Below are positions 45,494 to 54,939 of a stretch of DNA of 64,000 nt, in pieces. The notes beneath the pieces are model-generated. The model saw only the letters and a program-made list of their open reading frames with translations, had not been told where the DNA came from and did no database searches. Every line of letters begins with the position of its first letter. Positions within the stretch are counted from its first letter, which is position 1. The DNA is from Paenibacillus camelliae (GTDB lineage Bacteria > Bacillota > Bacilli > Paenibacillales > Paenibacillaceae), in contig NZ_JAMBNY010000008.1 in NCBI RefSeq assembly GCF_023715345.1, positions 62,001 through 126,000 on the forward strand, given 5' to 3'. The translations under genes and the position numbers were made by a program.

Positions 45494-45541
45494 ATGGCAA
45501 TGAATCGAGCGAAGCGTTGCATAAGGTTTAGAGTGATCTGA
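45494..45541 (+). CDS. Possible leader peptide (15 residues) of the ABC exporter
   Basis: ATG 45494 with AAGGA six bases upstream; encodes MAMNRAKRCIRFRVI and stops at 45539-45541. It covers the 5' arm and loop of a strong hairpin and ends two bases before the 3' arm, the geometry of ribosome-controlled leaders. BmrCD of Bacillus, a similar exporter, is controlled by translation of the bmrB leader. A second tiny ORF (45597-45638, MKGKIDFTGVNLK, G-rich ribosome site) and a third (45679-45714, MAAQKQLGSDD) follow. All three are tentative. Confidence 0.3.
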   Translation: MAMNRAKRCIRFRVI

Positions 45542-45558
45542 GCCTTGTGCAATGCTTC
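45511..45558 (+). other. Strong leader hairpin upstream of the ABC exporter
   Basis: GAAGCGTTGCATAAGG (45511-45526) pairs over all 16 positions with CCTTGTGCAATGCTTC (45543-45558), two of them G-U pairs that exist only in plus-strand RNA. No T-run follows, so it is not a simple terminator. It lies in the 322-bp gap between the SAP gene and the exporter. Confidence 0.65.
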
Positions 45559-45714
45559 TGTCTGTACTAAGCGCTGTTGAGCCGGAGAGGGGGGACATGA
45601 AGGGGAAGATAGATTTCACCGGCGTAAACCTTAAATAGATAATAAGTAAAACGTATAGAGGATGGGACTGGTTGAGACATGGCTGCTCAAAAACAACTAG
45701 GAAGTGATGATTAA

Positions 45715-47481
45715 TTGGATTCCCCGAAAATACTATCGCAGTTCTTCAAAAAGACCTGGATTGCTTATGTTATTTCAGTTACCTTGCATGCGATTGCCAA
45801 CATTATTCAAGTCCAATTTCCTCGCGTTCTTGGTGATTTTACGGACGCGCTGCAGCTGGGACAATTAACTTGGGATGGTGTATTACAATCAGGCTGGGAG
45901 CTGTTAGCAATCGGTATTAGCTTTACGGTGCTTGGGGGCATTGCACAGTACCTTGTGATGTATACGGGAAGATACTTTGAATATATGAATCGCTCGCGGC
46001 TATATCAGCAATTTTTACAGCTAAGCGAACGATTTTATGCGAGCAATGGCGTTGGCAAGCTGTTAAGCTACTTTATGAACGATGTGACTGCGGTAAGAGA
46101 ATCGATCTCGATGGGTGTAAATCAGACGGCAGGTGCATCAATGCTGCTGATCTCTACCATTGTTATGCTGCTGCTCTCTAATGTTCCGCTTTATCTTGTT
46201 ATCGCATGTATTATTCCGCTGTTATTCATTCCTGTTATCGTCGTGTGGATTGGTCCGAAGATTAAGCGTCGATCACTTAAGGTGCAGGAAGCTCTCAGCG
46301 CGATGACTGCATCTGCAGAGGAGCAGTTTGCCGGTATCCGCGTAACAAAGAAATTTGCTGTTGAGTCAATTATGATCGAACGATTTGGTGCAACAGTTGA
46401 TGAGATACGCAAGCGACAGCTGCGATTAGTACGTATTTCCTCATTGTTCCAAGCTACGATTCCATTTCTCGGCGCACTATCGCTTATCGTTGCTATGGTG
46501 TATGGAGGATATTTAACGGTACAAGGGACGATTACGCTTGGAACCTTTGTTGCATTGACGCTATATGTACGTATGCTGATGAATCCGTTGCAGCAGCTCG
46601 GCAACGTTATCAATGTCGTGCAGCGAGCACGGGCTTCACTCGAGCGATTGAATGATCTGATGAGGCAGAAGCGAGAAATCGTTGAGCTGGAGGATGCTAA
46701 GCCACTGGATCCAAACGATGCAGCTATCGAGCTGCGCAACCTTTCATTTAGCTATGAGGCAGCTCACAATGGAGAGTTGGATAAGCAAGGACGTTTGGCG
46801 CTGAATAATTTGTCGCTAACTATTCCGCAAGGAACGACCTTAGGCATTATCGGGCGTACAGGCAGCGGGAAAACGACGCTGATGAAGCTGCTATTGCGAC
46901 TCTATGATGCTCCTGTTAATTGCATTCGATATGGTCGACATGATATACGTTCAATAAAGCTGTCGAGCTTAAGAGAAAGCATCGGCTACGTGCCTCAGGA
47001 CGGATTTTTATTTAGCACGACCATTCGTGATAATATTGCTTTCTCAGATCGCAGTATGGACGATAAGAAGGTATATGAAGCAGCTCAGCATGCTAGAATT
47101 TATGACAACATCATGGATTTTCCTGAGCAGTTTGACACAAAGCTCGGAGAGCGTGGGGTGACGTTGTCTGGTGGACAGCGGCAGCGCACAAGTCTAGCAA
47201 GAGGTATGATTAAGGATGCACCTATCTTAATTCTGGATGATAGTGTTAGTGCGGTTGATGCGATTACAGAAACAGAAATATTAAGCAATATTGCAAAGCT
47301 TCGCTCCGGTCGAACAACGATTATTATCGCGAATCGAGTAAGTGCGTTGAAGCACGCAGACCATATCATCGTTCTTGAGCAAGGCAGCATTATTCAGCAA
47401 GGCAAGCATGAACAATTGCTTAGCGAGGATGGATTATATCGCAGGCTGTATGAGCTGCAGGAGGAGGGGACGCGCGCATAA
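45715..47481 (+). CDS. ABC exporter half-transporter with degenerate ATP site (BmrC-like)
   Basis: 588 residues. Type I exporter membrane domain (six helices, about 15-310) and ATPase domain: Walker A GRTGSGKTT, signature LSGGQRQRT, Walker B ILILDDSVSAVD. The catalytic glutamate after Walker B is aspartate here, as in the degenerate site of heterodimeric exporters. TTG 45715 follows AGGAAGTGAT, nearly a full anti-Shine-Dalgarno match. An in-frame TAA lies directly before the TTG. Partner gene overlaps by one base. Probable multidrug or lipid export. Confidence 0.9.
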   Translation: MDSPKILSQFFKKTWIAYVISVTLHAIANIIQVQFPRVLGDFTDALQLGQLTWDGVLQSGWELLAIGISFTVLGGIAQYLVMYTGRYFEYMNRSRLYQQFLQLSERFYASNGVGKLLSYFMNDVTAVRESISMGVNQTAGASMLLISTIVMLLLSNVPLYLVIACIIPLLFIPVIVVWIGPKIKRRSLKVQEALSAMTASAEEQFAGIRVTKKFAVESIMIERFGATVDEIRKRQLRLVRISSLFQATIPFLGALSLIVAMVYGGYLTVQGTITLGTFVALTLYVRMLMNPLQQLGNVINVVQRARASLERLNDLMRQKREIVELEDAKPLDPNDAAIELRNLSFSYEAAHNGELDKQGRLALNNLSLTIPQGTTLGIIGRTGSGKTTLMKLLLRLYDAPVNCIRYGRHDIRSIKLSSLRESIGYVPQDGFLFSTTIRDNIAFSDRSMDDKKVYEAAQHARIYDNIMDFPEQFDTKLGERGVTLSGGQRQRTSLARGMIKDAPILILDDSVSAVDAITETEILSNIAKLRSGRTTIIIANRVSALKHADHIIVLEQGSIIQQGKHEQLLSEDGLYRRLYELQEEGTRA

Positions 47482-49316
47482 TGGCACAGGCGATACGTAA
47501 TTGGGAGATGGATCAAAAGTCAGAATCGAATGATCCCAATACTCCAAAGCAAAAGCAAAAATTCAGTTCAAGCTTTCGTGTATTATCTGTTTATATGCTA
47601 GAGCATAAAAAAACATTTATTGCATTTATCATTTGTACATTGATTGCAATAAGCGGAGAGTTGCTGCAGCCTTATTTGCTAAAGCTGGCTATTGATGATC
47701 ATCTAATGATTGGTAATACTGAATATCGAAGTCTACTGCTAATCGGCTGCATGTATTTCGGCTTGTCTGTCACAAGCTTAGTATTTTCATTCTTTCAACA
47801 TAATCTGCTGCAAAAAGCGGGACAGAGTATTATTGCGAGCATTCGTAAGCGGCTGTTTGAGCATATTTCGAAGCTATCAATGTCCTACTTTGATCGAGTG
47901 CCAAGTGGCAGCCTGATCACCCATGTCTCGAGTGACACTGAAGCGGTCAATCAATTTTTTCATCAGGTTGTGCTGAGCATCGTTAGAGATGGCTTTACGC
48001 TCATTTTTATACTGGTCATGATGTTTCAGCTTGACGTGACGCTGACGTTGTACAGTTTAATATTGCTTCCGATTATTGCGGCCATTGCCATTGCGTTTCG
48101 CACGTATATGAGAAAGACATACCAACTGGCAAGAACACGTCTATCAAGGCTGGTAGCTTTTACAGCGGAGAATCTATCAGGAATGCCTTTAATTCAAGTA
48201 TTTTACCAGCAAAGGGAACAAAGCAGACAGTTCAATGAAAAGAATGAATCATATTTCCGTGCTAATCTGCGAGAGATCCGGACGAATGTTATTTTCAACC
48301 GCACCTTTGAGGTATTAAATAATTTGGCGATCGCTTGTGTCGTTTGGTTTGGAGGCAGAGCGGTGCTAGGTGATACACTTGCATTTGGTGTACTGTACGC
48401 CTTTATTACGTATATTCGATTGTTTTTCCAGCCGATCAATACGATTACACAGCAATGGAACACGCTGCAGGCAGCTAATGTCGCGATTCAGCGCATTTGG
48501 GGCATTCTATCGATTGAGCCAGAGGTGCAGGATGCGAAGCAGCCTACGAAGCTACCTACTCCTATTCGAGGTGAGATTGAGTTTCGAGATGTAACCTTTG
48601 CATATGTAGACAATGAGCCAGTTATTAAAAACTTGAATTTGAACATTCAATCGGGGCAAATGATCGGTGTTGTAGGAACGACGGGAGCTGGCAAAAGCTC
48701 TCTCATTAGCCTGCTATGCCGTTTTTATGATATTCAGCAGGGTAATATTACGATCGATGGCATATCCATTAAGGAGCTCCCTCAGCATGATCTGCATCGA
48801 ACGGTTGGACTTGTGCAGCAGGAGCCGTATTTGTACACAGGCAGTGTGCTTGATAATGTTCGTTTATTCGAACCTTCGATCTCACGTGAAACGGTCATTG
48901 AGGCATGCCGATTTATCGGTGCAGACCTTATTATTGAACGCATGCCTGAAGGGTATGATACACGCTTATCAGAGAAGGGAAGCGGGCTTTCGGCAGGTGA
49001 ACGTCAGCTCATTTCATTTGCTCGCATATTAGTCTTCCAGCCGCGTATCCTCATATTGGATGAAGCGACGGCTAATCTTGATTCTCAGACAGAGCAGCTC
49101 ATTAATCGTGCACTAGATTATGTTTCGAAGGGAAGAACAACGATTGTTATCGCGCACCGACTGTCAACGATCATCGGAGCTGATCGAATCATAGTGATGA
49201 GAAAAGGGGAAATTGTCGAGCAAGGCACGCATCAGGAACTGATTCAGATCAATGGGATTTACAAGGAAATGATTGACTATACACAAGGTAAAGGCCAACC
49301 AATCGTATCGTATTGA
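47481..49316 (+). CDS. ABC exporter half-transporter, catalytic partner (BmrD-like)
   Basis: 611 residues. A polar N-terminal tail (about 35 residues), six-helix membrane domain, ATPase with Walker A GTTGAGKSS, canonical Walker B ILILDEATANLD and switch IAHRLST. The signature motif is changed to LSAGERQL. Its overlap with the upstream gene and complementary site quality indicate an obligate heterodimer. Confidence 0.92.
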   Translation: MAQAIRNWEMDQKSESNDPNTPKQKQKFSSSFRVLSVYMLEHKKTFIAFIICTLIAISGELLQPYLLKLAIDDHLMIGNTEYRSLLLIGCMYFGLSVTSLVFSFFQHNLLQKAGQSIIASIRKRLFEHISKLSMSYFDRVPSGSLITHVSSDTEAVNQFFHQVVLSIVRDGFTLIFILVMMFQLDVTLTLYSLILLPIIAAIAIAFRTYMRKTYQLARTRLSRLVAFTAENLSGMPLIQVFYQQREQSRQFNEKNESYFRANLREIRTNVIFNRTFEVLNNLAIACVVWFGGRAVLGDTLAFGVLYAFITYIRLFFQPINTITQQWNTLQAANVAIQRIWGILSIEPEVQDAKQPTKLPTPIRGEIEFRDVTFAYVDNEPVIKNLNLNIQSGQMIGVVGTTGAGKSSLISLLCRFYDIQQGNITIDGISIKELPQHDLHRTVGLVQQEPYLYTGSVLDNVRLFEPSISRETVIEACRFIGADLIIERMPEGYDTRLSEKGSGLSAGERQLISFARILVFQPRILILDEATANLDSQTEQLINRALDYVSKGRTTIVIAHRLSTIIGADRIIVMRKGEIVEQGTHQELIQINGIYKEMIDYTQGKGQPIVSY

Positions 49317-49352
49317 TTCGTAACAGAGTAGAGAATGTAATATAGAAACAGT

Positions 49353-49384
49353 AAAAGCTCAGGACCTGTTGGTCCTGAGCTTTT
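49353..49384. terminator. Bidirectional terminator
   Basis: A 14-base perfect stem AAAAGCTCAGGACC (49353-49366) with its complement at 49371-49384 and a 4-base loop; A/T runs on both sides serve the convergent exporter and esterase genes. Confidence 0.9.
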
Positions 49385-49410
49385 GTCGATCATACATCGT
49401 TCCATTGCAA

Positions 49411-51477
49411 TTAATCTTTGAACATATCGAATAAAATATCGTAAATGTACTGATTCTGCCAGTTCCATGCATGTGTTCCGCCCTCAGCGTCAATGAAGTA
49501 AAAATTCCCCTTCTTCGTATCCGAGGAATAGATAAAGACATCATCGAATTGCTTCATAGCATCGATTTGAGGCTTTAAGTTCGGATAAGCGATGTCTAAG
49601 TTGCCAGTTGCACTGAAGATGTAATAGTCGTGAGGGGCATACCCTGAATCTCTAGCTACCTTAGCCAAGTATTCCGCTGTTTGCTTCGGCTGCAGGCCGC
49701 CGCCTCTTTGCTCTATGATCCAGCTATCACCGCTTAACGGCATATAGTATTTGAAATAGTCTAACGCATGGATAAACGTATACCAGGTTGTCACTGATCC
49801 CATGGAGAAGCCGCCGAATGCTCGATGTGCACGGGATTCCTTCAGGTCTTCTAAGCTTCCTGATTTAGCATAGGTATGATACTTCGTTTCGACGAGTGGA
49901 ACAATTTGATTGACCAGCTCCTCGTGGAAAAGAGCCACATCATTTTTACCACCGTTGAACGTAGGTGTCACCACGATAAGCGGTTCAATATCGCCGTTTG
50001 CTATCATATTGTCTAAGATTTTCTTAAGTTCCTTGCTTTGATCTGGTCCTCCGAAGATGAGATCCTCATTCTCTCCACCGCCATGCATAAGATAGAGAAC
50101 GTTATACTTCTTACTTTTATCGGCGGAGTCATAGCCATATGGCAGGTAGACATTTAGCTTCTTGTTGTCTTTGCCATTTTCTAAATTCGGAGCGTCATAA
50201 TGCAAGCTCTCGATTTTCCCAGGTTGATCGCTTTCCACACGATACTCATCGGGAACAGGTGTAAAGTATTTCTCGTTTGCGGCTTCCTCGGTCATCTCTA
50301 ATTTGCCTACCGCGGCTTTTATGGCAGCATATTGCTCATCAATTTGCTTTTGAGTTACTTGATCGCGGTTGAAGATGCTTTCGGATATGACACTGGTTAT
50401 CGCGTCCGTAACGACATCTGAATTTTTATAAAGCTTGAAATCAAGCTTCAACGTTTTTTTGATCAAATTCATAAGATCATATGGATTTAGTCCGCTGGTA
50501 TCATTTTTCTTTTTCCCAGCTAGCAATATTTCACCGAAGGTAGAAGGGTTATTCCAAGCGTTACCCGTTGTATCAAACACATTAATGGTTCCCGCTCGTT
50601 CAGTTCCCTTGGCATCATTAATTTGTAATTCGATGCCAAGCACTGACCCATTCTTTGGTTGTGATTTGATAGCTATTCTTGCTTCGACAACATAGCCATC
50701 CTTTACTTTTTTTGCTGCTGTATAATACATGTCTGCATTTCCATTGTCTACGGACAATGCATTTTCATAATTGATGCGAATATGTAAATCATCTACGCCG
50801 TATTCGCTCGCTTTGTCGTTGTTCTCATCTAAGAAGATTTCAATAGAATCCTGCATGTATGGTGTTCCTGATTCGACAGAGAGATCACGATCCTTCACTT
50901 CAGCAAGAATATAAAGTGCTTGATCGTCCCACAGCGCCTTAAATGTGGCGGTTGTATCAAGTTCACCAGTTACATGCTTTTGTAATACGGCCTCTGCCTT
51001 ATTCCAAACAGGATCAACAGTACCGTCGATTGTTGGAGAACCGAAATAGGCTACCATTCGTCCTTGAGCGTCTAAGCCATTCTTATCGACGGAGATCTTT
51101 GATGGTTCTGTATTCATAGGTGCCTCCTTAACGGTAACTTTAGAAGTAATCACGATTGTCTTCTTATTGAATGTAATGCTACAGTAAATTTTTGCTGTAC
51201 CTGCTCCAATGGCTTGAAGCTGTCCCTTTGCATCGACAGTAACGACCGCCTTTTTGTTGCTGCTCCATTGATACGTAGCATCTGAAGGCTTATTCAGGAT
51301 ATCAAGCATGTAAGAATCACCGACCGTAAGGGTGATTGTATCTTTATGTTTAATTGCCGGCTTAGAAGAAGCTGCAGAAACGTTGGTGACTGGATTGAGA
51401 AAGTTTGTCAAAACTAAGGATGTGATGACTAGCATAAGTGAAAGGGTTTTCAAAAAACTTCTTGGTCTTTTTTTCAA
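49411..51477 (-). CDS. Secreted multidomain esterase: Big2-like, CBM9-like, CE1-type esterase
   Basis: 688 residues with a Sec signal peptide (basic start, hydrophobic core, VSAAS near residue 35). Order: bacterial Ig-like Big2 domain (about 40-120), CBM9-like sugar-binding domain (about 135-310, PTIDGTVDPVW, DDQALYILAEVKD, DSIEIFLDENND), a linker region, then an esterase D/feruloyl-esterase-like alpha/beta hydrolase (about 420-688) with nucleophile Ser in GGFSMGS and His in GGTHAWNW. It probably removes acyl or feruloyl groups from plant xylan outside the cell. A LacI-type regulator is divergent to it. Confidence 0.88.
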   Translation of the reverse strand: MKKRPRSFLKTLSLMLVITSLVLTNFLNPVTNVSAASSKPAIKHKDTITLTVGDSYMLDILNKPSDATYQWSSNKKAVVTVDAKGQLQAIGAGTAKIYCSITFNKKTIVITSKVTVKEAPMNTEPSKISVDKNGLDAQGRMVAYFGSPTIDGTVDPVWNKAEAVLQKHVTGELDTTATFKALWDDQALYILAEVKDRDLSVESGTPYMQDSIEIFLDENNDKASEYGVDDLHIRINYENALSVDNGNADMYYTAAKKVKDGYVVEARIAIKSQPKNGSVLGIELQINDAKGTERAGTINVFDTTGNAWNNPSTFGEILLAGKKKNDTSGLNPYDLMNLIKKTLKLDFKLYKNSDVVTDAITSVISESIFNRDQVTQKQIDEQYAAIKAAVGKLEMTEEAANEKYFTPVPDEYRVESDQPGKIESLHYDAPNLENGKDNKKLNVYLPYGYDSADKSKKYNVLYLMHGGGENEDLIFGGPDQSKELKKILDNMIANGDIEPLIVVTPTFNGGKNDVALFHEELVNQIVPLVETKYHTYAKSGSLEDLKESRAHRAFGGFSMGSVTTWYTFIHALDYFKYYMPLSGDSWIIEQRGGGLQPKQTAEYLAKVARDSGYAPHDYYIFSATGNLDIAYPNLKPQIDAMKQFDDVFIYSSDTKKGNFYFIDAEGGTHAWNWQNQYIYDILFDMFKD

Positions 51478-51582
51478 ATTGCTTTCCTCCTTTTCTCAAT
51501 GACAACCATGAAATAAACTACAGATTTTAGCTACCACATCCTTCCGATATTTATTTGCTATTTCGTTTTAGCATTCTCTTGC

Positions 51583-51611
51583 ATTTTAATTCCAGTGTTT
51601 GACAATGTCAA
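51583..51611 (-). promoter_or_regulatory. sigma-A promoter of the esterase gene
   Basis: On the minus strand TTGACA (51606-51611), 17 bp, TAAAAT (51583-51588). The -35 region is part of the palindrome TTGACAATGTCAA, a possible repressor site. Confidence 0.6.
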
Positions 51612-51846
51612 TATATTATTGACGCTTATTATTGTATTAATCTGTATCTAAAATGGGATAAGATGGGGAGAGGGTTAATAGAGCTATTACGTATTAGCAA
51701 TTTTATAATAATTGATTCGTATTAATGGAATTATTATACTTAGGCATTCATCATTCGCTTATGTCTACATTGCTCTCGCAGCATAGTTGAAACGCTATTC
51801 TTTATTGGATGGTAGGGAAGATATGAGAAGTGATGTTTGCGCTTTC

Positions 51847-51875
51847 TTGACATTACTAATTTGATCTAGTATTAA
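51847..51875 (+). promoter_or_regulatory. sigma-A promoter of the LacI-family gene
   Basis: TTGACA (51847-51852), 17 bp, TATTAA (51870-51875). The -10 lies in GTATTAAT, which also occurs at 51634 and 51719 in this 430-bp divergent region, so GTATTAAT-containing sites may be regulator contacts (inference). Confidence 0.55.
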
Positions 51876-51907
51876 TAGAGTATTATAAGAGGAATGGGCG
51901 GATAAGT

Positions 51908-52939
51908 ATGTCTACGATTAGAGAAATAGCCGAACGAACGAAGCTATCAGTAGGGACGGTTTCCATTGTGCTCAATGGGCGTGGTGATGAAATGCGGATT
52001 TCAAAAAAAACTCAACAACGAATTTTGGAAGCTGCTCAGGGACTCGGTTATTTGCCTAATCTTTCTGCAAGGCGGCTTAGACAATCGAATGCTCGGAACA
52101 TACCATCAATTGTTATTTTTTGGCCGTCTGACCTTTCTTCGGATTTGTTAGGTCGATTTTTCGTAGGTGCTCAAAGCTCCATTCTCGAGCAAGAGTTTGA
52201 ATTCGAAATGACAATTCAGCCTTATAAGAGGAAGCATATTCAGAAAATTAAAGATATTTGCGACCAAGGCGCCTATCATGGTGCGATATTGACGGGCATA
52301 TCTGCAGAGGATCAGTGTTATCTGGAAGAGCATCCGCTAAATGTGCCTACTGTTTTATTTAACCGTACGAGCAGCATCTATAGCTGTATCTATGTGGATG
52401 CGTATGAGATTGGACGAAAGGTTGCAGAGCTTTTCATGCTACGGGGGCATAAGAAGGTAGGTGCAATTGTATCGGACTATCTGATGAAGGCTGATAACAA
52501 TTTTCGATTCCGTGGTTTTGTTGAGTCATGTGCTAAGTATGGCCTTGAGCTGGAGGATAGACATATTCAGGTTGCTCCTACGACGATGGAGGGGGGCAAT
52601 ATAGCGGCTTCGAAGATCGTAAAAAGCGGCAGAGAGCTGCCAACAGCTATGTTCTTCCCGTTAGGCATTATGGCTGTCGCAGCACTTCCAGTGTTTCATC
52701 GCGCAGGCATTCGGATTCCTGACGATATGGAAATATTGACCTATGGTGATCATGATATAGAAAAATATAGTGTCCCTTCGTTATCTACAGTGAAGCTACC
52801 TGTTGAAGAAATGGCTGCTGCATGTATACGACTCGTGATGGGTCGAATACTTGATGCGACAGGTGAGCCTAAATCTATCGTGTATGAAACACCGTTTATC
52901 TTTCGTGAGTCTTGTGGTGGTTTTAGGCATGAAATATAA
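51908..52939 (+). CDS. LacI-family transcriptional regulator
   Basis: 343 residues. N-terminal HTH and hinge (STIREIAERTKLSVGTVSIV, then GYLPNLSARRLRQ) and a periplasmic-binding-like sugar domain. The HTH has the usual VS-VL recognition pattern of the family. Divergent to the secreted esterase gene, so probably the local control of plant-polysaccharide use; inducer unknown. Terminator follows. Confidence 0.9.
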   Translation: MSTIREIAERTKLSVGTVSIVLNGRGDEMRISKKTQQRILEAAQGLGYLPNLSARRLRQSNARNIPSIVIFWPSDLSSDLLGRFFVGAQSSILEQEFEFEMTIQPYKRKHIQKIKDICDQGAYHGAILTGISAEDQCYLEEHPLNVPTVLFNRTSSIYSCIYVDAYEIGRKVAELFMLRGHKKVGAIVSDYLMKADNNFRFRGFVESCAKYGLELEDRHIQVAPTTMEGGNIAASKIVKSGRELPTAMFFPLGIMAVAALPVFHRAGIRIPDDMEILTYGDHDIEKYSVPSLSTVKLPVEEMAAACIRLVMGRILDATGEPKSIVYETPFIFRESCGGFRHEI

Positions 52940-52959
52940 GTGAATAAGTTCATTAGGTA

Positions 52960-52990
52960 ACAGATCTTCCGTTAGGAAGGTCTGTTTTTA
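52960..52990 (+). terminator. Terminator of the LacI-family gene
   Basis: ACAGATCTTCC (52960-52970) / GGAAGGTCTGT (52975-52985), one wobble pair, with TTTTT. Confidence 0.85.
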
Positions 52991-53072
52991 TATATGTGTG
53001 AGATGAATTGAATAATAAGTAAAAGCACATAGCTAATAGCAAACCTAAGCAAATAGCTAACATATCCATTGT

Positions 53073-53088
53073 ATTAACTTAAGTTAAT
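53073..53088 (+). promoter_or_regulatory. Perfect 16-bp palindrome upstream of glnA
   Basis: ATTAACTTAAGTTAAT, about 325 bp before the glutamine synthetase start. It does not match the GlnR/TnrA consensus TGTNAN7TNACA. Nothing else clear between 52991 and 53300. Confidence 0.35.
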
Positions 53089-53308
53089 GCAAAACAAAAT
53101 ACCCGATTATTGACTGGTTATGAAAATTGTACTAGTATATCCTGTTTTGTTTGTACTATTCAACATAATTTTTGTGGTAAATGGAAGCGAATATAACGCT
53201 TACATGGAGGAAAAATCGCTGAAAAGCGTTGATTTTATGCGGTTTTTCATATGTGATAGAACTTGTGAATAAACCTAACATGGTTGCAAGAAATACCTTA
53301 CATGAGTA

Positions 53309-53337
53309 TTGACGCTAGATTTCCTGAGTTTTATAAT
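53309..53337 (+). promoter_or_regulatory. sigma-A promoter of glnA
   Basis: TTGACG (53309-53314), 17 bp, TATAAT (53332-53337), about 70 bp leader. Confidence 0.7.
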
Positions 53338-53412
53338 TACAACATAAGTTAAATGAGAGTTGAACATTATCAATCAAATTACATCTTATTGTTCGGAAAC
53401 GGAGGATTTTTT

Positions 53413-54837
53413 ATGTCAGTTGATCAAATTTTCAAAACAATTGAAGAAAAAAACATTATGTTTGTCGATTTTCGTTTTATCGGTCTTAACGGAGGGGTAC
53501 ATCACATTACACTCCCTGTAAGCGAAGTAAGTGAAGAAACTTTTGAATTGGGTGTAGCTTTTGACGGTTCCTCCATTCCTGGTTTCCGCGGTATCGAAGA
53601 ATCAGATATGGTTATGATGCCAGATCCAGCATCTGCATTCGTAGATCCATTTACATTACATCCAACACTTAACATTATGTGTAATATATATCTTCCGAGT
53701 GGTGAGCGTTATGATCGTGACCCTCGTAGTATTGCTCAGAAAGCAGAAGAATATCTACAACAATCCGGTGTAGGCACGGCAGCATTTTTCGCTCCAGAAT
53801 CCGAGTTCTTCATATTTGACGATGTTCGATTCGAAAACAATATGCATTCTTCCTATTACTCCGTCGATTCCGAAGAAGCAGCATGGAATACTGGCCGTAA
53901 AGAAGAAGGCGGTAACCTTGGCTTCAAAATCGGTGTAAAAGGCGGTTATGTACCTGTTGCACCAACAGACGCTCAACAAGATATTCGTTCCGAGATGGTT
54001 CGTATTATGGAAGAAACAGGACTAAAAGTAGAACGTCATCACCATGAGGTTGCTACTGCTGGCCAAGCCGAGATCAACTTCCGTTTCGATACATTAACTA
54101 AAACAGCTGACAACCTATTAAAATATAAATACATCGTTCAAAACGTAGCTAGACAATGGGGCAAGGTTGCAACCTTTATGCCTAAACCGCTATTCGGAGA
54201 TAACGGAAGCGGGATGCACGTACACAGCTCAATTTTCAATGGAGACACTCCATTGTTCTACGAAAAAGGTGCATACGGCAACCTAAGCAAGCTAGCTATG
54301 AGCTATATCGCAGGTATTCTATACCATGCACCAGCACTTATTGCATTGACTAATCCAAGTACTAACTCCTTCAAGCGTCTTGTACCAGGCTACGAAGCAC
54401 CGGTAAACCTTGTATTCTCTAAAGGTAACCGTTCTGCAGCAGTAAGAATTCCAATTGCAGCAGTATCTCCAAAAGGCTGCCGCATCGAATTCCGTACGCC
54501 GGATACAACAGCTAACCCATATCTTGCGTTTGCAGCTATGCTGCTTGCAGGTCTTGATGGTATTAAAAAAGGACTTGACCCAGTTGCACTTGGCTATGGA
54601 CCTTTTGACAAAAACATCTACGATCTGTCTGACGAAGATAAAAAAGAAATCCGCAGCGTACCTGGATCTCTTGAAGAGGCACTTGATGCTCTTGAGTCTG
54701 ATACTGCGTTCTTGACAGAAAGCGGCGTATTCTCTGACGACTTCATTGCTAACTACATTGCGCTAAAACGCAATGAAGCGAAACAAGTAGCTATTCGCAT
54801 TCATCCACATGAATTTAACCTATACTTCAATGCTTAA
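53413..54837 (+). CDS. glnA: Glutamine synthetase, GSI-beta type
   Basis: 474 residues from ATG 53413 (GGAGG upstream; an earlier in-frame start at 53353 lacks a ribosome site). Makes glutamine from glutamate, ammonia and ATP. Signature motifs: FDGSSIPGF, APESEFFIFD, HHHEVATAGQAEINF, KPLFGDNGSGMHVH, NPSTNSFKRLVPGYEAP, NRSAAVRIP and EFRTPD. It matches the enterobacterial/actinobacterial GSI-beta form, including the VKGGYVPVAP insertion missing from the Bacillus GSI-alpha enzyme, and keeps the adenylylation-type tyrosine (Tyr403 in DKNIYDL). No glnR or glnE is next to it. Confidence 0.93.
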   Translation: MSVDQIFKTIEEKNIMFVDFRFIGLNGGVHHITLPVSEVSEETFELGVAFDGSSIPGFRGIEESDMVMMPDPASAFVDPFTLHPTLNIMCNIYLPSGERYDRDPRSIAQKAEEYLQQSGVGTAAFFAPESEFFIFDDVRFENNMHSSYYSVDSEEAAWNTGRKEEGGNLGFKIGVKGGYVPVAPTDAQQDIRSEMVRIMEETGLKVERHHHEVATAGQAEINFRFDTLTKTADNLLKYKYIVQNVARQWGKVATFMPKPLFGDNGSGMHVHSSIFNGDTPLFYEKGAYGNLSKLAMSYIAGILYHAPALIALTNPSTNSFKRLVPGYEAPVNLVFSKGNRSAAVRIPIAAVSPKGCRIEFRTPDTTANPYLAFAAMLLAGLDGIKKGLDPVALGYGPFDKNIYDLSDEDKKEIRSVPGSLEEALDALESDTAFLTESGVFSDDFIANYIALKRNEAKQVAIRIHPHEFNLYFNA

Positions 54838-54853
54838 TTAGCATGTACGTATG

Positions 54854-54897
54854 GAGCGCTCAACATCATTGAAAAATGAGATTGAGCGCTCTTTTTT
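54854..54897 (+). terminator. Terminator of glnA
   Basis: GAGCGCTCAA (54854-54863) / TTGAGCGCTC (54882-54891), then six T. Confidence 0.9.
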
Positions 54898-54939
54898 ATT
54901 ATATAGACATACTTACAATGTTTATTATATTCTACAATT

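Noticed and set aside
45679..45714. Nonsense mutation at the start of the ABC exporter gene (an ATG 12 codons upstream in frame, closed by TAA)
   Set aside because: TTG 45715 has a near-perfect ribosome site, so the exporter gene is more simply intact; the upstream codons may be a leader ORF or chance.
46191..46739. 182-residue antisense ORF
   Set aside because: Shadow of the ABC exporter gene; composition is not protein-like.
53073..53412. GlnR/TnrA box upstream of glnA
   Set aside because: No segment matches TGTNAN7TNACA; only an unrelated 16-bp palindrome was found.
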